Shown one piece after another: positions 1 to 9,039 of a stretch of DNA of 15,349 nucleotides. A program made the position numbers and the translations under genes. The first letter of the stretch is position 1; the number at the start of each line of letters is the position of its first letter. The notes under the pieces are model-generated. The model was given only the letters and a program-made list of their open reading frames with translations, searched no databases and was not told the origin of the DNA. The DNA is taken from assembly GCA_010094045.1 (NCBI GenBank), contig ML986960.1:3064-18412 (forward strand), in the 5' to 3' direction. The DNA comes from Lojkania enalia (taxonomy: Eukaryota; Ascomycota; Dothideomycetes; Pleosporales).

Positions 1-1
1 A

Positions 2-520
2 ATACTATATATAGATAAACTCCTATCTAGGCCTATTAAGGTAGTAATCTTTACTAAGTTTAATATTCGTGCGGCCTTTAATAAAATTAGAATAGACTCT
101 AGTTTTAAAAAATATACTACCTTTCAGACTTAATATAGAACCTATAAGTATAAAGTTCTACCTTTTAGATTATATAATAGTCTAGCAACTTACCAGCGCT
201 ATATAAATAATATACTAATCGACTATCTAGATAACTTCTATATTATTTACCTAGATAATATCCTTATCTATTTAGAAGATAAGATAATATATACTATCTA
301 CGTTAAAAAAGTTCTTAAGAGATTATATTAAGTAGGGTTATAAGTTAATATTAAGAAGAGTAAATTCTATATTACCCAAACTAAATACCTTAGTTATATC
401 CTATTAAATAAAGGCTTTAAGGTTAATCTAGAGAAGGTAGAAGTACTGTATAACTAGTAGCTACCTACTATTATAATAGGTGTAAAATCTTTCTTAGGTT
501 TTACTAGATTCTATTAATAG
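2..520 (+). other. Reverse transcriptase domain of element A (degraded)
   Basis: The phase from base 2 reads FTKFNIRAAFNKIRID from about base 50. This matches the conserved Ty3/Gypsy RT block that normally has Asp where Asn now stands (aat, 62-64). The polymerase box reads YLDNILIY from 248; its second Asp is now Asn (aat, 257-259) and the first is kept (gat, 254-256). Further on, KKSKFYITQTKYL (about 355-390) matches the usual post-box segment. With two of three metal-binding Asp gone, the enzyme is inactive. The right boundary is approximate. Confidence 0.88.
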
Positions 521-654
521 TTTATACTAGAATTCTCGCATGTTGTAAAGCTAATTATTATACTATAGAGCCCTACAACTTCTTTTATATAGACTTTAAA
601 ATATAATATTACCTTTAAGAAATTAAAGTTAGCCCTATTAAATATACCTATACT

Positions 655-1060
655 CTACTACTTTAACTCTATATTAGAAATAAAAATAGAAACTAACGCC
701 TCTAATAGAGTAGTTATAGGAATACTGTTATAGAAATATCCTAACAGAAAATAGTACCCTATAGTATTCTATAGTAAGGTTCTATCTAGTTTAGAACTAA
801 ACTAGGAGATCTATAATAAGAAACTATTCGCAATTGTTACTATATTTAAATAATAGAGGGTAGAATTTACTTTTATAGCTACTAGAACTCTAGTATATAC
901 TAATTATCGCTTACTTAAATATTTTATAACTATAAAGGTATTTAATACTTATTAGATTTATTAGACTAAGGAATTAGTTTAGTATTAGTTCTAAATCGAG
1001 TATACTCTAGGTAAGAATAATACTAGAGCGGATATCTTTAGTTATTACGAATAAGATATA
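655..1060 (+). other. RNase H domain of element A (degraded)
   Basis: In the same phase, the block around 686-720 reads IETNAS, where the family has an Asp (now aac, 695-697). The block ELN*EIYNKKLFAIV at about 794-838 and the tether block ending KNNTRADIFS near 1013-1045 are classic Ty3/Gypsy RNase H and connection motifs. Together they fix the domain although it is interrupted by RIP-type stops. Boundaries are approximate. Confidence 0.85.
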
Positions 1061-1289
1061 GAAAACTTAAAAGCGGCTTAAACTAATAACTAGTTAAGAG
1101 TTCTATTTAGACCGTATTAACTTCACCCCTAAATTAATACTAAATTAGCCTAATTCTATATTATCTAAATAATAACTTAAGCGGTTATACTAAATATTAT
1201 TAAAGGCTAGGAGTAGGTTATATTACTAGACTCTCTAGAGTTAATCGATATATTACTATAAGAAAACCGAGCCTCCTTTATATAGGAAC

Positions 1290-2450
1290 GTACCCTTTTA
1301 CTCTATAAGTATTAGATAGAGAATAGACTACTCCTCTATAATAATTGCTTATATATTCTATTAGATTTAGGCCTTTATACACGACTTATATAAGAGGCTT
1401 ATAACTAAATATCTTCTATACACCTAAGCGCTACTAAAACCTATTAGTTACTATTTTAGAAGTACTACTAGAAGGGTATAGAGGCTACTTATAAACGATA
1501 TATATAGAATTATATCTTATACTATAAAGCTTATCTAATATAAACCTAAACCCTAGGTTTTATCTACCTACTTCCTATACTAAATTAACTAATATAATAC
1601 CTATATATTAACTTTAAGAATTTCTCTATAGATAAGTCCGGATATAATTAGATTATAGTAGTAATCAATTACCTATCTAAATAAGTAGTATCTATTCTCT
1701 ACTATTATATAATTAACGTACAGGGAATAGCTAAATTATTTATTTAATAGATGTACTACTTTAGCTATATATCTAAAACTATTATTTTAGACTAAGGACC
1801 TTAGTTTATATCTAGTTTCTAGTCCGAATTCTACTATATTTTAGGCGTAAAAATTAAACTATCTACTACTTATTATAAAGAAACTAACGGATAGATAGAG
1901 ATTATAAATAAGTATATCAATTAGAGACTGTACTCTTTTATATCCTTCTACTAAAATAACTAGAGTTTTCTATTACCTATAATTGACCGAGTATAAATAA
2001 CTCTATCCTATATAACTATTAGAATATCCTTATATTAGATTCTATATAAATTTAAGCCCTATTAGAGTTGGGATTAGAAATATTCTATTAATCCTATTAT
2101 TATAATAGATAAATTAAATTGTAAGAATACTTTAGTTCTAGTAATTTGTATATATATAGCCTAGGAAACCGTAAAGGCTAATATTAAAAAGGCTTAGAAT
2201 CGTATATAATCTATTATTAACTATTACTAGTAACTAATTAATTAGTAGATTAGTAATATAATCTATCTAAATACTAAAAACCTTATAGTCTAAAAACTAA
2301 GCTAAAAGCTATCTAATTAATAGGAGGGCTCTTTTAAAGTACTAGAATAGGTTAGAAACTCGTACTATTTACAGCTACCCCTAAGGTTAAGAATATATAA
2401 TATTTTCGTACTAAACCTACTATATAAGAACCTTTAAGATCCTCTACTAG
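1290..2450 (+). other. Integrase core and C-terminal region of element A (degraded)
   Basis: The phase reads INFKNFSIDKSGYN from about 1607, with the first DDE Asp now Asn (aac, 1610-1612). It continues LDQGPQFISSF, with the second Asp kept (gac, 1790-1792), and then KETNGQIEIINKYI, with the catalytic Glu kept (gag, 1898-1900). TAA/TAG codons interrupt it at typical Gln sites. This integrase would have inserted the cDNA copy. The zinc-binding N-terminal region lies around 1390-1520 but is too eroded to place each ligand. Confidence 0.85.
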
Positions 2451-2491
2451 GGTAAGAAGCTCCGAAACCACCCGCTATCGCTATTAAAGGG

Positions 2492-2695
2492 GTAGAAAAG
2501 TGGGAGGTTAAGGAAATACTAGCTAGTAAACTATATTATAAGACCCTTAAATACTATATAAAATAGGTAGAATATAATTCCAATCTAGTTTAATATAAAG
2601 CTTTAAATTTTATAGGTTCGCTTTATAAGCTGAAAGCTTTTTATAATAAGTATCCGAATTAGCTAAAACTCTTAAAGGCTCTAACTAAATAGATT
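2492..2695 (+). other. Chromodomain of element A pol (degraded)
   Basis: The phase reads WEVKEILASKLYYKTLKYYI from 2501, then K*VEYNSNLV*YKALNF and later FYNKYPN. This is the fold-defining pattern of chromovirus C-terminal chromodomains, which bind modified histone tails and steer integration to heterochromatin. The conserved Trp of the KWxGY motif is now TAG (2564-2566), the expected RIP product of TGG, whereas the first Trp (tgg, 2501-2503) survives. The domain places element A in the chromovirus branch of Ty3/Gypsy. Confidence 0.87.
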
Positions 2696-2824
2696 AAGGT
2701 ATATAAAGATAGTATAGAGAATATAAATTATCTAGTAGATAATAATATATAAGAGTTAAGTAGTAGATTAAAAAACTAAATTATAGGCCTAAAATTACTC
2801 TTCTATAGAATCTGGAGGATCTGA

Positions 2825-3846
2825 TAGTAGGCTGTTAGATACCTCTCTAGTCCTCTCTTCCTCTACTCTCCTTTTCCTTTCTTCCCTCCGGACTCCCCTT
2901 AAACCTTTCCTACTTTATTCTTAGCCGCCTGAGAGCGCCGCGATATTAGCTTAAAGGTTAGATATTAGAGTTTTTAGGGCCGAAACCTAATAGAGCAACT
3001 TAGTACTCTAGTAGAATAAAGCTACCTAGATACTAGCTATAAGAAGGCTATCTTTCTAACTTTTTATAACCTAGGCTATAAGTACTAGACTATAAGTAGA
3101 CTCCGAAATAGCTTTAAAAGCTACCTTTTTATCCTGCTTATCCCCTATATATCGGGCTATTACCTATAGTTTAAGATAGCCCTAGAGGACTAGAAACTCC
3201 TCCTTATAGTAGAAGGGGATCTATAAGTACGTTAGTAGTAAATATTCTACTAGTATTAGATGCGATTTATACAGGGTTATACTTTTTATTTTATAAGGTA
3301 TAATACTTATATTTTTTTAATCTTAGGAACTAAAAGGTAAATATTATATACTACCCGCGGGCGAGTATATATATAGCCTAAAAGTAGATAATCTAAAAGG
3401 CCTCTAAAAAAGTTTTAGAAGGCGGGTAGAGTAGTATATTAATTAATTTTTTCTATAAGGCGTTAATAATACTTTAATAATTAACGGTTCTAGGGATATA
3501 TAATAATATATATAGAGTAGAAGTTATTATTTAGTTAAGAAAGCTTAGTTAATAGTAACCTAGCAATATACTAAGGCTAGTAAATACTTATTACTATACG
3601 CGACAAAATTGCAATATTAATAAACTATTACGATAGTAGTTACTAGCTAATATATAGGTTAATTATACTTACTATAAAAACCTTACTTAATATTATATTA
3701 ATATATAAACGCATCTTTATAGGTAACTATATATATTAGCTCTTACTAATAAATACCTCCTTAAAGAAATTTCTTTATACTAGAACCTATCTGTAATAGC
3801 CCTAATTCCCTCCTAAACCAGTATAGATAGGAACTATCAGCCTATA
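2825..3846 (+). other. Long 3' region of element A, unidentified
   Basis: About 1 kb lies between the pol TGA and the polypurine tract. It opens with a pyrimidine-rich strand (about 2836-2920) in which little TG or CA was available for RIP. It also holds a bulged hairpin (3400-3423) and an 8-bp perfect inverted repeat (ctacccgc 3351-3358, gcgggtag 3422-3429). Two + strand phases read as fairly protein-like if every TAA/TAG is taken as a former Gln/Trp codon. One begins near 2936 in the pol phase. The other, one base on, contains LPAGEY at about 3350. Because almost any sequence depleted in CA and TG behaves this way, I cannot say whether a third ORF existed. It may simply be 3' untranslated sequence. 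Confidence 0.5.
3400..3423. repeat. Bulged hairpin inside a larger inverted repeat
   Basis: The arms 3400-3409 and 3413-3423 pair as gcctctaaaa against ttttagaaggc, with one bulged A and a 3-base loop. Just outside, ctacccgc (3351-3358) and gcgggtag (3422-3429) form a perfect 8-bp inverted pair, and AT-rich flanks extend it loosely. The role is unknown. It could be RNA structure in the element's 3' end or a decayed small inverted-repeat element. Confidence 0.45.
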
Positions 3847-3856
3847 AGAAGGGGGG
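3847..3856 (+). other. Polypurine tract of element A
   Basis: The run agaagggggg directly abuts the LTR start. It is the expected primer site for plus-strand DNA synthesis and confirms that the LTR at 3857 is the 3' LTR of a + strand element. G runs have no TpG or CpA target and so escaped RIP. Confidence 0.75.
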
Positions 3857-4133
3857 TAGTATAATAATGCGAAGAAATCGTTCTACGAAAAGCTTTATAT
3901 ACAACCTTATCTTAAAGCTTTTTACTTATCCTACCCCCAGCTCCGCCCCTTTTCCCTTCTATATATAGTTGTATACTCCCTTATAAGTAGTTTAGTAGTT
4001 CTTCTATATCCTTTCGTATAAAACCTATAGGTGTTAATAGAATTCTTAGGTCCCTAAACCTCTATATACTTCTATATACCTCTAAGTAGATTTGTACTAC
4101 ATTCGGACCTATTATCTTATCTATACTATTACA
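3857..4133 (+). repeat. 3' LTR of element A (277 bp)
   Basis: The borders come from the inverted copy at 13248-13529, with similarity starting at tagtataataatgcg and ending at ctattaca. The present first dinucleotide, TA, is consistent with an original TG, and the end still reads CA. The internal GC-rich patch around 3938-3960 (ccccagctccgcccc) is preserved in both copies. The two copies differ mostly by transitions, plus a 5-bp tandem duplication in the other copy. Confidence 0.85.
4017..4023 (+). promoter_or_regulatory. TATA-like box in element A LTR
   Basis: The sequence tataaaa lies 160 bases into the LTR, where an LTR promoter would be expected. The inverted copy has tataaga at the matching place. 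In such TA-rich DNA this is weak support. Confidence 0.3.
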
Positions 4134-4637
4134 GCTTAGAGGTAGTTAAAAAGTTTCTTACTAGAAGAGTTATAAAAGTTTCTTAGTATATTATTAGTTC
4201 TAATTTAGTAGTTTATAGAGGTTAATTAAAACTAATAGTTCTCTATTATATTAAGTATATAATCTTCTCTTATAAAATTATAATTTATTTCTTAAGAATT
4301 AGTTTACTCTAATTTTCTTCTAAATTAGATAGGTTCTTTATTATAAGCTTTATAGAGAGGGGTCTACTTATTATAGGGCCCCCTATAAGAGGTAATAGTT
4401 ATTCTATATACGTAGATAGAAGCTTACTCTTACTATAACTTATATATATATTAGTTCTAATATAGAAATTAGAAGGTAAATTATAGTTAGATATTAGTAG
4501 TTACTTCTAATTCTAATAAGTTATTAGTAGTCTCTAAATTTCTACTTAGGTATACTCTATATAGCTTTTCTAAAAGTAATTCTAATTGTAGAAAATAGAA
4601 AGTTTTAAATCTAAAAGCTTTAATTAATAGAAGGTCT
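4134..4637. other. Spacer, left half; no recognisable gene
   Basis: This sequence lies between the element A 3' LTR and the element B target site. It is continuous in origin with 13090-13247, since element B split the two. It is AT-rich, nearly free of CA and TG, and holds an undamaged tagggccccc block near 4374-4383. I recognise no domain on either strand. It could be older repeat debris, or internal sequence of an A-family element whose 5' LTR is the inverted copy at 13248-13529, but no primer site or gag motif supports the latter. Confidence 0.5.
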
Positions 4638-4642
4638 CTAAA
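4638..4642. repeat. Left target duplication of element B
   Basis: The bases ctaaa precede the 5' LTR. The matching 5 bp after the 3' LTR (13085-13089) are ttaaa, which differ by a single C-to-T change. A 5-bp duplication is usual for Ty3/Gypsy integration. Confidence 0.7.
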
Positions 4643-4946
4643 TATTATAGTAATACTATAATACCTCTACACCTATACTATTCTTATTATAATATCTAAA
4701 CTAGCTGCTAGTAATAGCTATTAGCTACTAGCTAAAATATAATCAACTTATCTTAACTATAATAGAGGAAGGTTTTACTAACCTAGCTAGCCTGTATAGT
4801 AGCATAGACCTAGCTTCTATAAAAAACCTATATAATATAGATATTTCTATTTTTTATATAACGTTTTAATATTTATATATAGTATATAGTAATAGAGTTA
4901 ACTACTTAAAGTATAATTAACTAACTATATATAAGCGTCTATAATA
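4643..4946 (+). repeat. 5' LTR of element B (304 bp)
   Basis: It aligns without gaps over its whole length with 12781-13084. I count about 25 mismatches, every one a C/T or G/A transition. Both copies contain the same oligo-T/TATA tract (ctattttttatataac), a candidate core promoter. The bases just after it (ttatattatattat) are too altered to identify a tRNA primer-binding site. Confidence 0.93.
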
Positions 4947-4975
4947 TTATATTATATTATCTACTATTATATGCT

Positions 4976-6485
4976 ATAGATAAGAACGCGCTTATTAATA
5001 TACTTAAAGAGATCTAGGGTAAGTTAGACTCTTTATAGTAGAAGAATAAGATGCTAGTAGAGGCCTTATATTACTAACCTATATACTACTAGTATATATA
5101 ATAACCGCCGCTGCAGTCGTATACATACTAGAGCCTTATTTATATTAGGTTAGTTAGAAGTAGTAGCTTTAGTAAAGAGAGAGTATTAGGTTCGCTAGTT
5201 TTTCGAATGTAATAAGTATATTTAGAAGTCTAATAGAGTAATAAGATAAATCTACGAGAATAACTATACAGGATCTAATCTACTAAGAAAATCTTTCGTC
5301 TTATATAACTAGGTCTAAGACTACTAAGCCTAGCTTATTAGATCTGTTAGGTCTATTAGATCTAACCTATTATATCTAATACTTCTACTATTATTACGTA
5401 TATAGGTTGTGCTATATTTTATTATCTAACCAATTATCTTCCTAGTTTCTACAGTCCTACTACTTACTATATAATAACTAGTCCCTAATATACTTCTGCC
5501 TGTTATTACTTTATTAGTCCTCGTCTAAGTTAACCTGTTCGGTAGCTAATATTAGATTAAGCCCTAGCTATAGAGGTAGTACCTCTTAGCGTTCTATATT
5601 CGTAACACCTTAATAACCTAAGAGAACTGTTATAAGTTAGACCTTAAAGTAATATAAAGAGAATTTAGTAGCTATTAAATAGCTACCCTTCTACTAGCTA
5701 CTAGTATATTAATAGTAATAGAACTATCACCCGCCCTTAGCCTAACTTAACTTATAACCCTAGCTTCTAAATAGATACCTACGTTAACTTCTAATCTACT
5801 TAAAACTATATATAACCTATATTTCCATTCTAACTATTTATCCGACCCTCTAATATTCTCTAGTAAATACTTAGAGCTTTTATACTTTATTAAAAAGCTC
5901 TACTATAAACTAGAAGAAAACGTTAACTAATATTTAACTAAATATACCCGCCTTCTATATACCTATTCTTATTTAGAATAAGATCTAGTAATATTAGTTA
6001 ACCTATTAATAGATAAGAATATTAACTTTGTAGACAGTTTAGTTACCTTTTTAGAATCTATCTATAGTAACTAGAATAAGAAGACTACAGTATAGAGTAA
6101 GCTAGAAATTTTAAAGTAAGGCCGAAGTAGGTTCCCTATTTACTTTACTAAATTCTAACGCCTAATTGTAGATATTAAACTAAATAAAACTAGATAAATT
6201 ATATATCTCCGATATTCTCTCTTTAATAAACTCTACTGTATTATAATTAGTATTATAATATTTAGTATCCTAAACAACTATACTAACCTAATTTCCCTAT
6301 ATAATACTAATTTATATTACCTACCTAGCAACTACTATAAATAACTAAAGTATTATACTACTTACTAGAAGGACCTAAATACTATAGAATTTAATACTTT
6401 TAGCTATACGCTTATAGACTCTAATAAATAAGAAAAGTGCCGCTGTAAAGGACGCTATTATAAATATAGTAGTAAGAGATATATT
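4976..6485 (+). pseudogene. Element B gag relic
   Basis: A possible start is ata (4976-4978), probably a RIP-altered ATG, 30 bases after the LTR. It is followed by DKNALINILKEI, K and Q/stop residues, and MLVEALYY, which looks like a gag N-terminus. The capsid core is clear one phase further on. From 5844 it reads DPLIF, then ELLYFIKKLYYKLEENVN, and from 6012 DKNINFVDSLVTFLESIY followed by KLEIL and YFTKFQRLIVDI. These match the Ty3-type retrotransposon gag domain, including its hallmark 'FxxxFQRL' helix. A CRCKGR patch at 6438-6455 could be what is left of a nucleocapsid zinc knuckle. The change of phase between about 5200 and 5800 implies an indel or a structure I cannot resolve. The end is approximate. 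Confidence 0.75.
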
Positions 6486-6814
6486 TTACTAGAATATAGC
6501 ACCCCTCTACTATTAATCTATTAAGGGTCTTAGAGCTCTACTATACTTTATAAGTCCTACTCTTAATCCTTTAACCGATTCTTTAACTAATCTTTAATAC
6601 GCTTATTATCTTATAGATAAAGCTATTACTCTTACTTCTAAATATAGCTAGTCTTACCGACTAGAATGTTGCTAAAAGGTCCGTTCTAGAAGTAAGTTGT
6701 CTTCTAAGACTACGCCTATACTAAATCTCTATATACCTATAGAACTAGCTCTTATAGAAATAGTTATAGAACTATTAGATCCTAGCTCCTTTCTTAATCT
6801 ATTAAGACCTAGTC

Positions 6815-7100
6815 TAGTAAGATATTAATATTCTTATTAATACTAGAGCTACTAGTTATAGCTATATCTATAAAAACTTTATACGTATCCTAAAACTCTA
6901 AAAGATATAACTTCTATATAATTTATACCCAACTAGTTTTAATAGAGAAGTCTTTTATAGGAGGACTATCTTCTATTTAGTTATCTTAACCCTCTAATAC
7001 CTAAACTATTTAGAGATAGTATATTTCTATATAATTATATTAGAAAAATACTAGTTAATTCTAAGATAGTTATAGATATATAAGTATTATATAAACCTAT
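6815..7100 (+). other. Aspartic protease domain of element B (degraded)
   Basis: At 6836 the pol phase reads INTRATSYSYIYKNF. Retroviral-type proteases of this group carry Asp-Thr-Gly there. Asp is now Asn (aat, 6839-6841) and Gly is now Arg (aga, 6845-6847), both G-to-A changes. The domain would have cut the Gag-Pol polyprotein. The right boundary is a guess. Confidence 0.72.
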
Positions 7101-7639
7101 ACTATAAGAATAAATAGCTAGTCTTTACTACTAACTAATACCTAACTTAATACTTATAATCTACTAGTATTACTATCTACTAATAGGCTGTTTAAATGGT
7201 TATTAAAAACTATAAACTATCTAAATCTAATATAAAAAGAGATTCTAAAGTAACTAATTTACAACCTCTATATAGCCCGAAGCCTAGATAGTACTATTTA
7301 AAACTCTATCTATTAAGTTATATCTAATATAATTATTAGCTACTTAAGATACTATACTAGTTAAAAGAATTTAAAACTAAAACCAACCTAACCTTAGATA
7401 AAGATTATAGCTAAGAAGATCTATCTAAGTCTAAATACCTAAAGACTATACTATAGCTAGATATATATTATATAGGCGTTATACTACTAGTCTAACTCTT
7501 CTAGTAATTTAACTATAAAATCTTCGCTATATTAATAGCTAATATTAATAAGGTTTTAGTTCTAAAGGTATATACTAACTCTATTACTAGAGTGTCTAAA
7601 GAATACTATAATCTGTTATCTATCTTCTTATATAAGAAT

Positions 7640-8420
7640 GTAGATAAGCTGCCTAAATAATAACCGTACGATTATAAGATTAAACTAGAGAATAGTAAGT
7701 AAACTAGCTTTAGTCTACTCTATAAGATGTTCTAGAATAAGTTGAAGGTACTAAAGAAGTATTTTAATAAGAACTTATCTAAGAGATTTATTAGAATAAG
7801 CTTATTACTAGTAGCTGTATCTATAATCTTTATAAAGAAATCTAAAAGTAGTTTCTAATTTTACGTAGATTATAGAGCCCTAAATACTATTACTATTAAG
7901 AATTAATACCCAATTCTACTAATCTAAGAAATATTAACCTAATTTAGTAAGGCTAAGTACTATATAAAATTTAATATTATTGCCGCGTTTAATAAGCTAA
8001 GGATTGCTAAGAGAGATAAATAGAAAACTATCTTTTATATATACTATAGGCTGTTTAAATACCTAGTAATACTTTTTAGTCTAGTTAATACTCTAAGTAC
8101 GTTCTAATACTTTATAAATAATATGCTAAAACTATACCTTAATATATTTTATACTACTTATATTAATAATAATCTAATATTTAGTAAGAATCTAAAGGAT
8201 TATAAGTAGTATATCTAGCTAGTCTTTAAAGCCTTAAGAGCGAATAGTTTACAGCTTAATATAGATAAGTATAAGTTTTACTAGTTAGAAGTAACCTATC
8301 TAGGGTATATAATTACTATAGAAGAGATCTATATAGACCTAAAAAAGGTAGAAATAATTATTAACTAGAAATACTCTAAGAATATAAAAGATATTTAAGT
8401 TTTTATAAGCTTCGCGAACT
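7640..8420 (+). other. Reverse transcriptase domain of element B (degraded)
   Basis: The phase reads FYVDYRALNTITIKN from about 7859 and YIKFNIIAAFNKLRI from about 7961, where the catalytic Asp is Asn (aat, 7973-7975). The polymerase box reads YINNNLIF from 8159, with both Asp of the family's YxDD turned to Asn (8165-8170). The segment KYKFYQLEVTYLGYII follows near 8270-8310. All three metal ligands are lost, a heavier hit than in element A. Confidence 0.9.
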
Positions 8421-8529
8421 TCTACTAATAATTTATTAGTAACTTCTTATAAAAAGTCTCCTCTTTAATAGCCTTAACTAAAAAGAATACTTAATTTAAC
8501 TAGAATAATAGCTGTTAATATTCCTTTAA

Positions 8530-8960
8530 CTATCTAAAAGATACCTTTATCTTTATATTAATTCTCTAATACTTTAACCCTAAGCTGATAATAGTAGTAG
8601 AAGCTAATATATTTAACTTTATAATAGCTAGTATACTATCCTAGAAAGGCGCTAATAGTAAACTAAAACCTATTACCTACTTCTCTAAGTATATAAACTC
8701 TACTAAAGGTAATTATAAGATATATAATAAGGAACTACTCGCGATTATCTAATATTTTAAATAATAGAGGCCTAAATTAAAAGGTGTAGCATTTTCTATA
8801 GAAGTACTAAACAATTATAAGAACCTATAGTACTTTATAATAATAAAGTAGCTAAGCTACTAATAGGTCTATTAGTTAGAATATCTATTAAGGTTTAACC
8901 TTAGTATTATATACCGACCTAAAAAACTTAGAGAGAAGCCTAATACTTTAACTTAAAGGT
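8530..8960 (+). other. RNase H domain of element B (degraded)
   Basis: The phase reads VVEANIFNFIIASILS from 8594, with the first catalytic Asp now Asn (aat, 8606-8608). Then come ITYFSKYINSTKGNYKIYNK and KELLAII, followed by the IYRPKKLREKPNTLT tether motif near 8909-8953. These are standard Ty3/Gypsy RNase H and connection blocks. Confidence 0.88.
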
Positions 8961-9039
8961 TATAAAATAAGCCTATATAAGAAGAGGCCTATAGAGGTTA
9001 TTAATAGATATTACTTCGTCCTAAACTATTCTAATAGAT

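Larger units (their letters stand above)
2..2824 (+). pseudogene. Element A pol relic (RT-RNase H-integrase-chromodomain)
   Basis: One reading phase, starting at base 2, carries recognisable pol homology without a net frameshift to a TGA at 2822-2824. I checked the phase at the RT motifs (50, 248), RNase H (695, 806, 1031), integrase (1631, 1790, 1898) and chromodomain (2501). The polyprotein would have copied element RNA into DNA and inserted it. Decay is entirely by point change: the many in-frame TAA/TAG codons sit where the family has Gln or Trp. Catalytic residues are selectively lost, with RT, RNase H and the first integrase Asp each changed to Asn, while the second integrase Asp and the Glu remain. 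The TGA is probably the native stop, since RIP would tend to turn TGA into TAA. The start is the window edge, not a real start. Confidence 0.9.
1..4133 (+). mobile_element. Element A: Ty3/Gypsy chromovirus relic, 5' part beyond the window
   Basis: The domain order RT, RNase H, integrase, chromodomain, then polypurine tract and LTR is that of a Ty3/Gypsy LTR retrotransposon of the chromovirus branch. The window opens inside the RT fingers, so the 5' LTR, gag, protease and RT start are missing. The element ends at the 3' LTR border around 4133, where similarity to a second LTR copy (13248-13529, opposite strand) stops. It is dead: RIP-type stops run through pol and catalytic aspartates have become asparagine. 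The roughly 1-kb stretch between the pol stop and the LTR is long for such an element and is described separately. No target duplication can be tested because the left end is out of view. Confidence 0.9.

Noticed and set aside
2936..3846. A third ORF of element A in the pol phase.
   Set aside because: Another phase over the same bases looks equally protein-like, and a TGA (2930-2932) lies just upstream. It was kept only as an uncertain region.
4946..4975. A tRNA primer-binding site after the 5' LTR of element B.
   Set aside because: The ttatattatattat sequence matches no tRNA 3' end that I could recognise, and RIP prevents a firm match.
6438..6482. A CCHC zinc knuckle in element B gag.
   Set aside because: CRC with later Tyr residues suggests one, but the spacing does not fit C-x2-C-x4-H-x4-C even after allowing Cys/His to Tyr changes. 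It is mentioned only inside the gag entry.
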